Shown here piece by piece: positions 16,127-25,348 of a stretch of DNA of 40,620 nt. Position 1 is the first letter of the stretch. Each line of letters opens with the position of its first letter. Source of the stretch: Methylorubrum zatmanii (lineage in GTDB: Bacteria > Pseudomonadota > Alphaproteobacteria > Rhizobiales > Beijerinckiaceae); NCBI RefSeq assembly GCF_014845115.1, contig NZ_NKUI01000064.1:1-40620 (forward strand), in the 5' to 3' direction. The position numbers and the translations under genes are program-made. A model generated the notes under the pieces. The model was not told the origin of the DNA. It saw only the letters and a program-made list of their open reading frames with translations, and did not search any database.

Positions 16127-17608
16127 ATGCCTGCGGGCCTCACCTACAGCACAACCCCCATTCGCACGACGCATGACGGACAAGTCATCGAAAATCTGGA
16201 TCTCTGGGTCTCCGATGGCGACGCCATCGTGGTCGATCACAACAACGTCGTCATCCGCAACGTCACCATCCATCATGCCGACGGCAACGGCATCGTCGTC
16301 GACGATGCCAGCGGCGTCACCGTCGAGAACAGCCTGATCGTCAATTCCGATCCGCCCTCCGGCAACCAGGGCGAGACCGAGGTGGAGACCACCGGCATCC
16401 GGGTGCTCAACTCGCCCAACTTCACCGCCTCCCACGTCACGCTGCAGGACAGCGGCACCGGCATCTATCTCGGCCAGTCACCGGGCGCGAAGCTCTCCTA
16501 TGTCGAGGGCCACAATTTCCACGGCCCCTATCCCGGAGGGCAGTTCGTCCAGTTCTTCGAGTCGCCCAACGGCAACCTGTCGAACTTTGCCGTCAGCAAC
16601 GACTCGAACAAATCCCATGTCGAGGACAACGTCTCGGTCATCGAGAGCCAGAATGTCTCGATTTCCAACGGCGTGATCGACGGCAACAACTCGCCGAGCG
16701 GCGTCGGCGTGATGTTCGAGACCAATTCCCAGGGTGGCCATGTCGAGAATGTCGACGTGATCCACATGGGCAATGGCGGCTTCTCGTCCTATTCGGACGA
16801 CGTGACCTTCATCAACACCCGTTCCTTCGACAATTTCGCCGGCGATCAGGGCCGGGGTGTTTCGATGTCGAACGGCCTCATCTGGAACGCGACCGGCGAC
16901 GGCGTGAAGATCCTCGACTCGACCTATACCGACCCCTCGGTGCCCAACAACATCGTCTGGGGCCCGTCCTCCGACGGGGCGGACGTGACGGCGGCCCCCT
17001 CCGCCACGCCGATGACGCCGATCCACAACGTGTTCAGCTGGGACGCGGCTGGCGGCACCACCTCCGGCCAGACCGGCACGGACAGCGTCTCGCAGCCGGC
17101 AGCGGCCCCGGTGGCGACTCCTCCGGTGGCGGCGGCCCCGGTCACCCCTCCGGTCGCGGCGCCCTCGACCGGTGGCACGGGCATCGACCGGGACGGCACC
17201 TCCGCCTCCGAGACGATGACCGGCTCGAGCTTAGCCGACGACCTCGACGGGCTCGGCGGCGATGACACGCTCAACGGCCTGGCCGGCAACGATCACCTCT
17301 ATGGCGGAGCCGGCCGGGATCGGATCGACGGCGGCAGCGGCACCGACCATCTCTGGGGCGGCCCCGGCGCCGATTGCTTCGTGTTCAAGGCCGGCAACGG
17401 CACCGACTGGGTCGAGGACTTCCAGCTTCGCGGCTGGGGGAAAGACGTGGTCGAGCTGAGCAAGACGATGTTCGGCTCGTTCAAGGACATTCTCGCTGCG
17501 GCCCACGATGTCGGTCCCGACGTGGCGATCACCTCGGGCTCCGATACGCTGTGGCTCTCCGACGTGCACAAGGCCGATCTGCAAGCCAGCCACTTCCTGC
17601 TCGTCTGA
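16127..17608 (+). CDS. Secreted beta-helix protein with RTX calcium-binding repeats (paralogue 1)
   Basis: The 493-residue protein starts at ATG 16127 behind AAGGAG. Residues 1-300 are rich in short beta strands and N/V/D ladders (NVVIRNVTIHHADGNGIVV, ENSLIVNS), typical of a right-handed parallel beta-helix as in polysaccharide lyases and C5-epimerases. A Pro/Ala linker follows (about 322-350). RTX nonapeptides of type GGxGxD occupy about 378-418 (GGDDTLNGLAGNDHLYGGAG). RTX proteins leave the cell by type I secretion using a C-terminal signal, and fold on binding calcium outside. The absence of an N-terminal signal peptide agrees. No ABC/MFP/OMF secretion genes are in the window. The beta-helix plus RTX layout is shared with AlgE-type mannuronan epimerases; catalytic residues are not identified, so enzyme activity is unproven. 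Confidence 0.85.
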   Translation: MPAGLTYSTTPIRTTHDGQVIENLDLWVSDGDAIVVDHNNVVIRNVTIHHADGNGIVVDDASGVTVENSLIVNSDPPSGNQGETEVETTGIRVLNSPNFTASHVTLQDSGTGIYLGQSPGAKLSYVEGHNFHGPYPGGQFVQFFESPNGNLSNFAVSNDSNKSHVEDNVSVIESQNVSISNGVIDGNNSPSGVGVMFETNSQGGHVENVDVIHMGNGGFSSYSDDVTFINTRSFDNFAGDQGRGVSMSNGLIWNATGDGVKILDSTYTDPSVPNNIVWGPSSDGADVTAAPSATPMTPIHNVFSWDAAGGTTSGQTGTDSVSQPAAAPVATPPVAAAPVTPPVAAPSTGGTGIDRDGTSASETMTGSSLADDLDGLGGDDTLNGLAGNDHLYGGAGRDRIDGGSGTDHLWGGPGADCFVFKAGNGTDWVEDFQLRGWGKDVVELSKTMFGSFKDILAAAHDVGPDVAITSGSDTLWLSDVHKADLQASHFLLV

Positions 17609-17620
17609 TCCGCCCGACCG

Positions 17621-17648
17621 CCGGGGCCGCGGATCCGCGCGGCCCCGG
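17621..17648 (+). terminator. GC-rich hairpin after paralogue 1
   Basis: Perfect 11-bp arms CCGGGGCCGCG and CGCGGCCCCGG flank a 6-nt centre, 12 nt after the stop at 17608. There is no T tract, so intrinsic termination is uncertain; it could instead protect the mRNA 3' end. Confidence 0.55.
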
Positions 17649-17873
17649 TCCGTCGCAGACCCGATGCGATCGAGAGATCGTTCGGGATGAGGCCGCCCAT
17701 GCCTCATCCCGACGTCCGAGCGAATCGGACCGGCCCCGCGTCAAGCGTGGCCGTACGGCAACAGGCAGGGGGCGGAAGGAGAAATATCGCCGGGAGGCCG
17801 TGGGAGTAACAGCTTTGCCATAAGCTGCTTCCGCGCTCCGGTAGCCCGATCGATCTACGGCGATGGTCCGACG

Positions 17874-17889
17874 TTGCGTATTTACGCAA
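17874..17889. promoter_or_regulatory. 16-bp palindrome upstream of the second beta-helix/RTX gene
   Basis: TTGCGTA-TT-TACGCAA is a perfect inverted repeat 65 bp before the ATG at 17955, followed by AT-rich sequence. The rest of the 346-bp gap (17609-17954) holds the hairpin at 17621 and no gene. The element does not resemble the palindromes ahead of paralogue 1, so the paralogues may be controlled differently. Confidence 0.55.
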
Positions 17890-17954
17890 TCGATCCGCGG
17901 ATTTAATAATTGTAGCCATTCGTTCCGTTGCAATATTGGTTAAACGGAGCGAAC

Positions 17955-19385
17955 ATGGCGACGGGCCTCACCTACAGCAAAACCCCCATTCGCACGACGC
18001 ATGACGGACAAGTCATCGAAAATCTGGATCTCTGGGTCTCCGACGGCAATGCCATCGTGGTCGATCACAACAACGTCGTCATCCGCAACGTCATCATCCA
18101 TCATGCCGATGGCAACGGCATCGTCGTCGACGATGCCAGCGGCGTCACCGTCGAGAACAGCCTAATCGTCAATTCCGATCCGCCCTCCGGCAACCAGGGC
18201 GAGACCGAGGTGGAGACCACCGGCATCCGGGTGCTCAACTCGCCCAACTTCACCGCCTCTCATGTCACGCTGCAGGACAGCGGCACCGGCATCTATCTCG
18301 GCCAGTCACCGGACGCGAAGCTCTCCTATGTCGAGGGACACAATTTCCACGGTCCTTTTCCGGGGGGACAATTCGTCCAGTTCTTCGAGTCGCCCAACGG
18401 CAATCTGTCGAACTTTGCCGTCAGCAACGACCCGAACAAGTCCCATGTCGAGGACAACGTCTCGATCATGGACAGCCAGAACGTGACCATTTCCCATGGC
18501 GTGATCGACGGCAACAACTCGCCGAGCGGCGTCGGCGTGATGTTCGAGACCAATTCCCAGGGTGGCCATGTCGAGAATGTCGACGTGATCCACATGGGCA
18601 ATGGCGGCTTCTCGTCCTATTCGGACGACGTGAGCTTCACCGACACCCGCTCCTTCGACAACATCGTCGCGGACCAGGGCCGGGGCCATCCCCTTTCCAA
18701 CGCCGTCATCTGGAACGCGGATGGCGACAACGTCTCGATCCTCGACTCGACCTATACGAACCCGGCTCTGGCCAACAACATCACCTGGGGCTCGTTCGCC
18801 GCGGGGGCGGAGGTGACGGCGGCCCCCTCCGCCACGCCGATGACGCCGATCCACAATCTGTTCGATTGGGCGGCCGGGACCGCCGGAGACCTCGCCGAGG
18901 CGGTCACGGGGGGCGCGACGGCGACCCCGGCCGTCGCACCGTCCACCGCCGGCATCGGCCAGGACCGGAACGGCACCTCCGCCTCCGAGACGATGACCGG
19001 CTCGAGCTTCGCCGACGACCTCGACGGGCTCGGCGGCAACGACACGCTCGACGGCCTGGCCGGCGACGATCACCTCTATGGCGGGGCCGGGAACGATACG
19101 CTCGACGGCGGCAGCGGCACCGACCATCTCTGGGGCGGCTCCGGCGCCGACCGGTTCGTGTTCAAGGCCGGCAACGGCACCGACTGGATCGAGGATTTCC
19201 AGGGCAGTGGCAGCGCGCCGGACGTGATCGCGCTGAGCACGGCGATGTTCGGCTCGTTCAGCGCCGTCCTGGCGGCGGCCCACGATGTCGGCCCCGACGT
19301 GGCGATCACGTCAGGCTCCGACACGCTCTGGATCTCCGACCTGCACAAGGCCGACCTCACGGCCGGGCACTTCCTGTTCACCTGA
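17955..19385 (+). CDS. Secreted beta-helix protein with RTX calcium-binding repeats (paralogue 2)
   Basis: The 476-residue protein is a tandem paralogue of the one encoded at 16127. The first 220 or so codons are nearly identical at DNA level (offset 1828 bp), after which the end of the helix and the linker diverge. The RTX repeats (about residues 360-401, GGNDTLDGLAGDDHLYGGAG) are again similar, as is the C-terminal tail (DVGPDVAITSGSDTLW). The linker lacks the Pro-Val repeats of paralogue 1. The ATG at 17955 has GGAG 7 nt upstream; a TTG at 17928 is less likely. Its 3' end overlaps the convergent 91-residue gene by 8 bp. Same inferred role: calcium-dependent extracellular protein exported by a type I system. 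Confidence 0.85.
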   Translation: MATGLTYSKTPIRTTHDGQVIENLDLWVSDGNAIVVDHNNVVIRNVIIHHADGNGIVVDDASGVTVENSLIVNSDPPSGNQGETEVETTGIRVLNSPNFTASHVTLQDSGTGIYLGQSPDAKLSYVEGHNFHGPFPGGQFVQFFESPNGNLSNFAVSNDPNKSHVEDNVSIMDSQNVTISHGVIDGNNSPSGVGVMFETNSQGGHVENVDVIHMGNGGFSSYSDDVSFTDTRSFDNIVADQGRGHPLSNAVIWNADGDNVSILDSTYTNPALANNITWGSFAAGAEVTAAPSATPMTPIHNLFDWAAGTAGDLAEAVTGGATATPAVAPSTAGIGQDRNGTSASETMTGSSFADDLDGLGGNDTLDGLAGDDHLYGGAGNDTLDGGSGTDHLWGGSGADRFVFKAGNGTDWIEDFQGSGSAPDVIALSTAMFGSFSAVLAAAHDVGPDVAITSGSDTLWISDLHKADLTAGHFLFT

Positions 19386-19653
19386 GCGGGCCAGCCGGCT
19401 CGGATCGCGGGAGATCCTGCGGCCCGGGCCCGCTTTCGCCGGGCCGGTGTCCGGCCAGAACCCGCTCGATGCCCGCCCGGAATTCGGCGAGGGTTCCCAG
19501 CGGCCGGGCGCAGCGGCCGCAGGCGATGGCAGCCTCGGCGGTCGGATCGGACGGCCAGGTCACGGCGGGCGAGCCGCAGGCCGCGCAGGCGAAGGTCCGC
19601 GCGCTCAGGAGCAGCGGTCCTCCGGCGCCCAGGGCGGTCAGGGCGCCCATCAC
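19378..19653 (-). CDS. Small zinc-ribbon-like hypothetical protein
   Basis: This 91-residue frame starts at GTG 19653, overlapping the stop of the Wzz/BY-kinase-like gene (GTGA), with an ATG at 19650 as an alternative. It has two CxxC pairs, CAACGSP near residues 23-29 and CGRC near 45-48, spaced as in a zinc ribbon. The rest is Ala/Gly/Pro-rich. Translational coupling makes it the last gene of the leftward polysaccharide operon. No family is recognised and no function is proposed. Its end overlaps the convergent beta-helix gene. Confidence 0.55.
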   Translation of the reverse strand: MMGALTALGAGGPLLLSARTFACAACGSPAVTWPSDPTAEAAIACGRCARPLGTLAEFRAGIERVLAGHRPGESGPGPQDLPRSEPAGPLR

Positions 19654-21830
19654 GCGCTGTTCCGGTAATAGTGCGAGAAGTCCCGGTAGAGCGTGCCGCG
19701 ATCCGAGGCGCGGCCGTGGTGGCGCTCCAGATCGACCTTGTTCAGGACGAGGCCGGCCACGGTGAGACCGAGGCGGCGCATATAGGCAAGGCTCGCGGTG
19801 ACGGCGGCCTTCTGGGTGCCGTGCCAGGCCACCACATGCACCACCGCATCGGCGTGCTGGCGCAGGAGTGCCACGTCGCCGAGCAGCAGCACCGGGGGCA
19901 CCTCCACCAGGATCACGTCGTAGCGCTCGCGGGCCTCGCGCACGAGGGTGCCGAAAGTCGGCTCGGCGTAGATGTCGTGCCCGTCCTTGAGGCCGGAGAC
20001 CCGCCGGATCGTCGAGATGCGGGATTCCGCCTCGTCATCCCCCGTCTCCGCCTCCCGGTCGCTACGGGCGGCGTGGCGATCCTCGATCGCCGCCCGGCGG
20101 GGCGAACCGTCGAGGATCAGCACCCGCCGGCCCATGGCCGCCAGGGACCGCGCCACGGACCGGGCGACCACGGACTTGCCCTCGCCCGGCATCGCCGAGG
20201 TGACGAGCACGACCTTGAGCGGTTCGCGTACCGCGACCAGTTCGGCCACCGCCGCCCGCACCGCCTCGCGGAAGACGAGGTCGTGGTCGGGCCGCTCGCC
20301 CACCGGCCGGCTCGGCAGCAGGGCGAGGCAGGGCAGGCCGGTCTCGGATTCCATCTCGCCCTGGCTGCGATAGCCCCGGTCGCGGCGGTCGAGGGCGAGC
20401 GCCAGCGCCGAGCCGGCCCCGACCCCCGCGAACAGGCCGAGGCCGAGCACCAGGCCGAGGCCGGGGCCGGAGGGCAGGGTCGGCACCTTGGCCGGCGCCA
20501 GCATCTGCGCCATCACCGGCTTGAGCTCGCTCAGGGCGTTGGCCGTCTGGTAGCCCTCGTCGAGGACGCGCAGCCGGTCCCGCGTGGTGGTGGCCTCCGC
20601 CTGGAGCGCACGCAGCTTGGCTTCGAGCGCCTTGCTCTCGATGAGCGAGCGGCGCAGGGCCGTGACCCGTGCCTCGGCCGCGGATTCGAGCCCGCGGGCG
20701 GCGGCGAGATCGACCTCGACCACCTTCAACACCTCGGCCATCCGGACCTGAAGCCGCTGCTGCAGCGCCGCGATCGAGGTCTTGAGGCGCAGCACGCTCG
20801 GATGGTTGTCGCCGGAGACGGCGGTGAGCTGCTCCAGCTCCTGGCGCAGCTTGCTGTCGTCGGCCAGCATCTGCTGGATCACCGGCGAGATCGCGGTGTC
20901 GACGGCGCTCGGCACGCCGCCGAAGCGGAGCACGTCCTGGGCGCGCCGCAGCCGGGCCTCCTCCGCCAGCCGCTTGGCGGAGGCATTGGACAGATCGGTC
21001 AGGGCGTCGCGCAGCTGCTGCTCGCGCAGGTCCACGCCCTCGCGGGCCGATTCGACGAAGCCGGTGCGCTTGCGGAAGGCGTCGATCTCGCCCTCCAGCC
21101 GGGTGAGTTCCCCCCGCGAGACCTGGATCTGCTCCGCGTACCAGCGGCTCGCCCGCTCGGTGGCCAGGGAGGCCGCCTGCATCTTGCGCGCCAGGTACTC
21201 GGTGGCGAAGGTGTTGGCGACCTCGGCCGCCCGCCGGGGATCCCGGTCGCGGAAGCCGATCGAGATCAGGTAGGCCTTGGCGTCGTTGCCGACGGTGAGC
21301 GCCCGCATCAGCCCCTGGGCCATGGCGTCGCGGGCGGTCTCGTGCTGGGCCTCGTCCTCCATCCGCGTCCCGGGAAGGGCGGGAAGCGCGGCCTGGACGC
21401 GGCTGGAGAGCGCGTGGCGCAGGGAGGCGACCCAACCGGACGAGGCCTGCTCGCCGGAGGCGTGGCTCGTCTCCTTCGCCTCGGCCTCGAGGCGGCCCGC
21501 CACGGCCTGGGCGATGGCGAAGGAGCGGATGATGCGCGCCTCGCTCTCGACGACGGAGGCCGGTTCCAAGGCGATCTGCGGGCCGGACTTGCCCGTCCCG
21601 CGCACGTCCTGGGTCTGGCCGAAATCGAACTGGAGGAGCACCTCGGCGACGTAGCTCGGCGGCATGGCCAGGGAGGCCGCTCCCACCGCCAGCGCCGAGA
21701 CCACCGCGCAGGTGGCGATCATCAGCCGGCGCCGCCACAACACCCCGAGGGTGTGCCCGGTCACGGCCTCGTAATGGGCGGTGAGGGACGGCCGGCCGCC
21801 GGACGGCTCGGCTTCGTGGAACGGGTCCAT
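19650..21830 (-). CDS. Wzz-type chain-length protein fused to BY-kinase-like ATPase domain
   Basis: The 726-residue inner-membrane protein has the fused Wzz/tyrosine-autokinase layout (Wzc, ExoP, VpsO). An N-terminal membrane segment lies near 36-56 and a periplasmic Wzz domain follows. Long coiled coils span about 200-420, and a second membrane segment precedes the cytoplasmic ATPase. Walker A is SAMPGEGKS near residue 548. Walker A' is RVLILDGSPRR, where BY-kinases usually have a D-A-D pattern. Walker B is ILVEVPPVL with Glu where Asp is usual. The C-terminus has a small Tyr cluster (LYRDFSHYYRNSA). It would set polymer length and couple assembly to export; kinase activity is doubtful given the substitutions. 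ATG 21830 is chosen; a TTG at 21848 is possible. Confidence 0.85.
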   Translation of the reverse strand: MDPFHEAEPSGGRPSLTAHYEAVTGHTLGVLWRRRLMIATCAVVSALAVGAASLAMPPSYVAEVLLQFDFGQTQDVRGTGKSGPQIALEPASVVESEARIIRSFAIAQAVAGRLEAEAKETSHASGEQASSGWVASLRHALSSRVQAALPALPGTRMEDEAQHETARDAMAQGLMRALTVGNDAKAYLISIGFRDRDPRRAAEVANTFATEYLARKMQAASLATERASRWYAEQIQVSRGELTRLEGEIDAFRKRTGFVESAREGVDLREQQLRDALTDLSNASAKRLAEEARLRRAQDVLRFGGVPSAVDTAISPVIQQMLADDSKLRQELEQLTAVSGDNHPSVLRLKTSIAALQQRLQVRMAEVLKVVEVDLAAARGLESAAEARVTALRRSLIESKALEAKLRALQAEATTTRDRLRVLDEGYQTANALSELKPVMAQMLAPAKVPTLPSGPGLGLVLGLGLFAGVGAGSALALALDRRDRGYRSQGEMESETGLPCLALLPSRPVGERPDHDLVFREAVRAAVAELVAVREPLKVVLVTSAMPGEGKSVVARSVARSLAAMGRRVLILDGSPRRAAIEDRHAARSDREAETGDDEAESRISTIRRVSGLKDGHDIYAEPTFGTLVREARERYDVILVEVPPVLLLGDVALLRQHADAVVHVVAWHGTQKAAVTASLAYMRRLGLTVAGLVLNKVDLERHHGRASDRGTLYRDFSHYYRNSA

Positions 21831-21882
21831 GGATCGCGCCTGTGCCAACGTCGGAAGGAAAGAAGCGGGAACGTCGAGCCTG

Positions 21883-23424
21883 TCAGCGGGCCCCCTTGGC
21901 GGTGAGCACCGCCGGCACCGTTTCGAGGAGGACGTACAGGTCGATCCAGATCGACCAGTTGCGGATGTAGAAGCTGTCCTGCTGCTCCTGAACGCCGAGG
22001 TCGCCGTCGCTGCGGGCGGAGATCTGCCACAGGCCGGTGAGGCCCGGCGGCACGCTCGCCCGCAGGGTCTGGAAGGCGGGGCCGAAGCGCTCGGTGTGAT
22101 AGGCCGGGAAGGGCCGCGGGCCGACCACGCTCATGTCGCCGCGCAGGACGTTGAGGAGCTGCGGCAGCTCGTCGAGGCTGGTGCGCCGGATGAAGGCGCC
22201 GATGCCCGGCAGGACGCGCGGGTCGTTCCTGAGCTTGCAGAAGCGGTCCCACTCGCGCCGGGCGGCCTCGTCGCCCGCGAGATGGACGGCGAGCCGCTCC
22301 TCCGCGTCGCGATACATGCTGCGCAGCTTGTACACGCGGATGGTGCGGCCGTTCCGCCCGACACGGGGCTGGACGTAGAAGGCGGGCCCCGGATCGGTGA
22401 GCTTCACCGCCAGGGCGAGGAGGCCGATCAGCGGTCCGAACACCACCAGCGCGGGCAGGGTGACGGCGAGATCGACGGCGCGCTTGAGCCGGAGATTGTG
22501 GGGCAGGAAGATCGCCCGGCGCACCACCAGCCCGACGACCGGACCGAGGCAGCGGGTCTGGAGGCGTACGGTCTCCACCTCCGGCGCGTGGTGCGCGACG
22601 AGCACCTGCCGGAAGGGATGGCGGGTCAGCCAGGCGAAGCGGGCGGGCTCGCGCTCCCCCGGCGTGCAGATCGCGACCTCGGCCGCCTCCAGAAGGTCCG
22701 CTCCCCCCTCCGGGCCGCCCGCCAGTCCCAGAGAGGCGGTGGCACGGAAGGGCTCGACGCCCTGGGCCGGCTCGCTCACGATGCCGATCGGCCTCAGGCC
22801 GAGTTCGGGCCGTGCGGCGAGGCTGCGGGCGAGTTCGACCGCGCCCTCGCCGTAGACGATGGTCGCCGCCCCCCACAGCCCCCGCCGGACCAGCCGCGCC
22901 CGGACGAAGCCCTCGGCGTAATGCCCCAGCGGGATGGACAAGAGGGCGGCGATCGCAGCGGCGACGGCCCAGGACCAGGGCGCCCCGCTCCCCATCAGCA
23001 GGCCTGCGGCGAACGCGCAGGCGGCGGCGAGGCTGCGGCGGCGCAGGCGCTCGATCGGCTCGGCCTCGATCTGCTCGTAGAGGCCGAACACGGCCATGAC
23101 GCCGATCTGCACCGCGCACCAGCCGAGCAGGCTGGCCGGCGGGATGCCGGGGCTTGCACCGCTGACGGCCATGAGGAGCAGGCTTCCGCCGCAGGCGGCC
23201 AGGATGGCGGCTCCGTCGCCGGCGAGCAGAGCGCCCGTGACGATCAGGCGCCGCGCCCGGCTCGCCGCCTCGGAGGAGCGCCCGGACCGTTTCGGACCGA
23301 GACGCTCTCCTTGCCGCTCCTGTCCGCGCCGTTCCTGCCCCCGGCGCTCCGCGCCGAGACTTTCCTGCCAGCCGGCACCGCCGGCCGGCAGCAGGCCGGT
23401 ATTGGCAACCTCGACATCCGGCAT
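21883..23424 (-). CDS. Polyprenyl-phosphate sugar-1-phosphate transferase (WbaP/ExoY family)
   Basis: The 513-residue enzyme starts polymer assembly by moving a hexose-1-phosphate from a nucleotide sugar to undecaprenyl phosphate. It has several N-terminal membrane segments (residues about 60-165) and a central Rossmann-like CoA-binding-type domain. The C-terminal catalytic domain carries RAVDLAVTLPALVV (membrane helix), DPGPAFYVQPRVGRNGR, VYKLRSM, RRTSLDELPQLLNVLRGDMS and VGPRP, followed by PGLTGLWQISARS. These match the family in order and spacing. It lies between the Wzz-like gene (52 bp downstream) and the epimerase gene in one leftward group. Whether galactose or glucose is transferred cannot be told. 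Confidence 0.92.
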   Translation of the reverse strand: MPDVEVANTGLLPAGGAGWQESLGAERRGQERRGQERQGERLGPKRSGRSSEAASRARRLIVTGALLAGDGAAILAACGGSLLLMAVSGASPGIPPASLLGWCAVQIGVMAVFGLYEQIEAEPIERLRRRSLAAACAFAAGLLMGSGAPWSWAVAAAIAALLSIPLGHYAEGFVRARLVRRGLWGAATIVYGEGAVELARSLAARPELGLRPIGIVSEPAQGVEPFRATASLGLAGGPEGGADLLEAAEVAICTPGEREPARFAWLTRHPFRQVLVAHHAPEVETVRLQTRCLGPVVGLVVRRAIFLPHNLRLKRAVDLAVTLPALVVFGPLIGLLALAVKLTDPGPAFYVQPRVGRNGRTIRVYKLRSMYRDAEERLAVHLAGDEAARREWDRFCKLRNDPRVLPGIGAFIRRTSLDELPQLLNVLRGDMSVVGPRPFPAYHTERFGPAFQTLRASVPPGLTGLWQISARSDGDLGVQEQQDSFYIRNWSIWIDLYVLLETVPAVLTAKGAR

Positions 23425-23489
23425 GGGCTCGCTCGCGCTCGGGTGACAGGCAAGACAGGGGCAGGGTGGGGAGGACGGGATCGGCCGGC

Positions 23490-24476
23490 CTATTCGGCGG
23501 CCTGCTTAGGGGCCGCCTCCCGGACCTGGGTCTCGATCCAGCGATAGGTGGGCTTGAGCCCCTCGCGCAGGTGGATGCCGGGCTCCCAGCCCAGGGTCTC
23601 GCGCAGGAGGGTGTTGTCGCTGTTGCGCCCGCGCACGCCCTGCGGCCGGCTCAGGTCGAACTTCTTATGGATCGTCTTGCCCGCGATCTCGGCCACGATG
23701 TCGACGAGGCCGCTGATGTTGACGAGTTCGTCGGTGCCGAGGTTCAGCGGGCCGGAATAGTCCGACTGCATGATCCGGTAGATGCCCTCGACGCAGTCGT
23801 CGACATACATGAACGAGCGGGTCTGCTGGCCGTCGCCCCAGATGTCGACGGTGCCGCCATCGGGGGTGTTGGCGACCTTGCGGCAGATCGCGGCCGGGGC
23901 CTTCTCCTTGCCGCCGTCATAGGTGCCGAGCGGCCCGTAGACGTTGTGGAACCGCACCGAGCGGGTCGGGAAGCCGTAATCCTCGGTGAAGTACTGGCAG
24001 AGCTTCTCCGTGTAGAGCTTCTCCAGCCCGTAACCTTCCTCCGGCGCGGCCGGGAAGGCGTCCTCCTCCTTCAGCGGGATCACGCTCGGCACGTCCTGCA
24101 GGTGCTGCGGGTAGACGCAGGCCGAGGAGGAGAACAGGAACCGCTCCACCTTCGCGTCGAAGGCGGCTTTCAGCATCTGCGCGCTGATCATCGTGTTGTT
24201 GAAGGTGATCGAGGCGTGCGCGCCGGAAATGTAGCCGATGCCGCCCATGTCGGCAGCGAGGTTGTAGACCTCGTCGACACCCTTGACCGCCTCGCGGCAA
24301 TCCTCGAACGAGCGCAGATCGGCGAGCACGAACTCATCCGCATCGCTGGGCCCGAAATCGGGATGTTTGAGATCGACGCCGCGAACATGATAGCCGTGGC
24401 GACGCAAGTACGTCACCAGATGTCCACCAATGAATCCGCCAGCCCCGGTGACAACTGCGCTCTTCGACATGATCAT
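23490..24476 (-). CDS. GDP-mannose 3,5-epimerase-like NAD-dependent epimerase
   Basis: The SDR-type protein of about 328 residues has the Rossmann GAGGFIGGHL motif, AADMGGIGYI, NTMISAQMLKAA, SSSACVYPQ and the catalytic YGLEKLYTEKL. The block AADMGGIG with SSSACVYP is typical of GDP-mannose 3,5-epimerases, which turn GDP-D-mannose into GDP-L-galactose or GDP-L-gulose. A GFRSFMYVDD-like segment (QTRSFMYVDD) closes the sugar pocket. With manB and manC in the window, the substrate is available. ATG 24476 has AGAAAGG about 5 nt upstream; ATG 24470 is equally possible. Epimerase family membership is firm; the substrate is inferred from motifs and context. Confidence 0.85.
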   Translation of the reverse strand: MIMSKSAVVTGAGGFIGGHLVTYLRRHGYHVRGVDLKHPDFGPSDADEFVLADLRSFEDCREAVKGVDEVYNLAADMGGIGYISGAHASITFNNTMISAQMLKAAFDAKVERFLFSSSACVYPQHLQDVPSVIPLKEEDAFPAAPEEGYGLEKLYTEKLCQYFTEDYGFPTRSVRFHNVYGPLGTYDGGKEKAPAAICRKVANTPDGGTVDIWGDGQQTRSFMYVDDCVEGIYRIMQSDYSGPLNLGTDELVNISGLVDIVAEIAGKTIHKKFDLSRPQGVRGRNSDNTLLRETLGWEPGIHLREGLKPTYRWIETQVREAAPKQAAE

Positions 24477-24572
24477 GACGCCTTTCTGCTTCGGCGTTGA
24501 CAACTTTATTTCTAGGAATGACTGAGTATATCTTCTCGATGGGCGATCATACTTTCGCGCCTGGCTAATCCT

Positions 24573-25348
24573 TCAGAAGGATCGTCGCGGTCGCGACGGC
24601 GCGGTCAGCAGCTGAAGCGAGGCGCGCAGGAGGAATTCGGGCACGATCCGCCCGTAGCGGCGCCACAGCCGGCGCGGCTCGGTGCCGAGGCGGAAGGCCC
24701 ATTCGAGGCCATGCCGCTGCATCCAGGCCGGCGCCTGCCGCTTCGTGCCGGCCAGGAAGTCGAAGGCCGCGCCGACGCCCACCATGACCGGCACGTCCAG
24801 CCGGTCGCGGTGGCGCGCCATCCAGTATTCCTGCTTGGGCGTGCTCAAGCCGACCCAGAGGATGTCGGGCCGGGCGGCGTTGATGCGGGCGACGATCTCC
24901 GCATCCTCCTCCGGCGAGGTAGGCCGGAAGGGTGGTGAGAAGGTGCCGGCGACCGGCAGGCCGGGAAACTGTGCCCGGAGGCGTCCGGCCAACCGCTCCG
25001 GCAGGCCGGTGGCGCCGCCGAAATAGTATTGCCGGTACCCCTTCCGGGCCGAGAGGGCGGTGAGCGCGCGCATCAGGTCGGGTCCGTAGACCCGCCCGGT
25101 GCGGGGGAAGCCGAGCCGCCGCGCCATGAAGACGAGGGGCATCCCGTCCGGCGTGACGAGGCCGGCGCCCTCGTGGATCGCGCGCAGGGCGCGATCGGTC
25201 TGGCACTCGATGACGCCGTGGGCGCCGGTGATGCAGACGTAGTGGCGCTCGCGGGCCAGGATCCAGCCCTCCACCGCCATCACGGCATCGTCCAGGGTGA
25301 TCGCGCTGACCGGCACCCCCAGGATCGGAACGCGGGGGAGCGGAGCGT

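Noticed and set aside
19671..21905. A 744-codon plus-strand frame opposite the Wzz/BY-kinase-like gene
   Set aside because: His/Arg/Gly-rich shadow translation without any domain.
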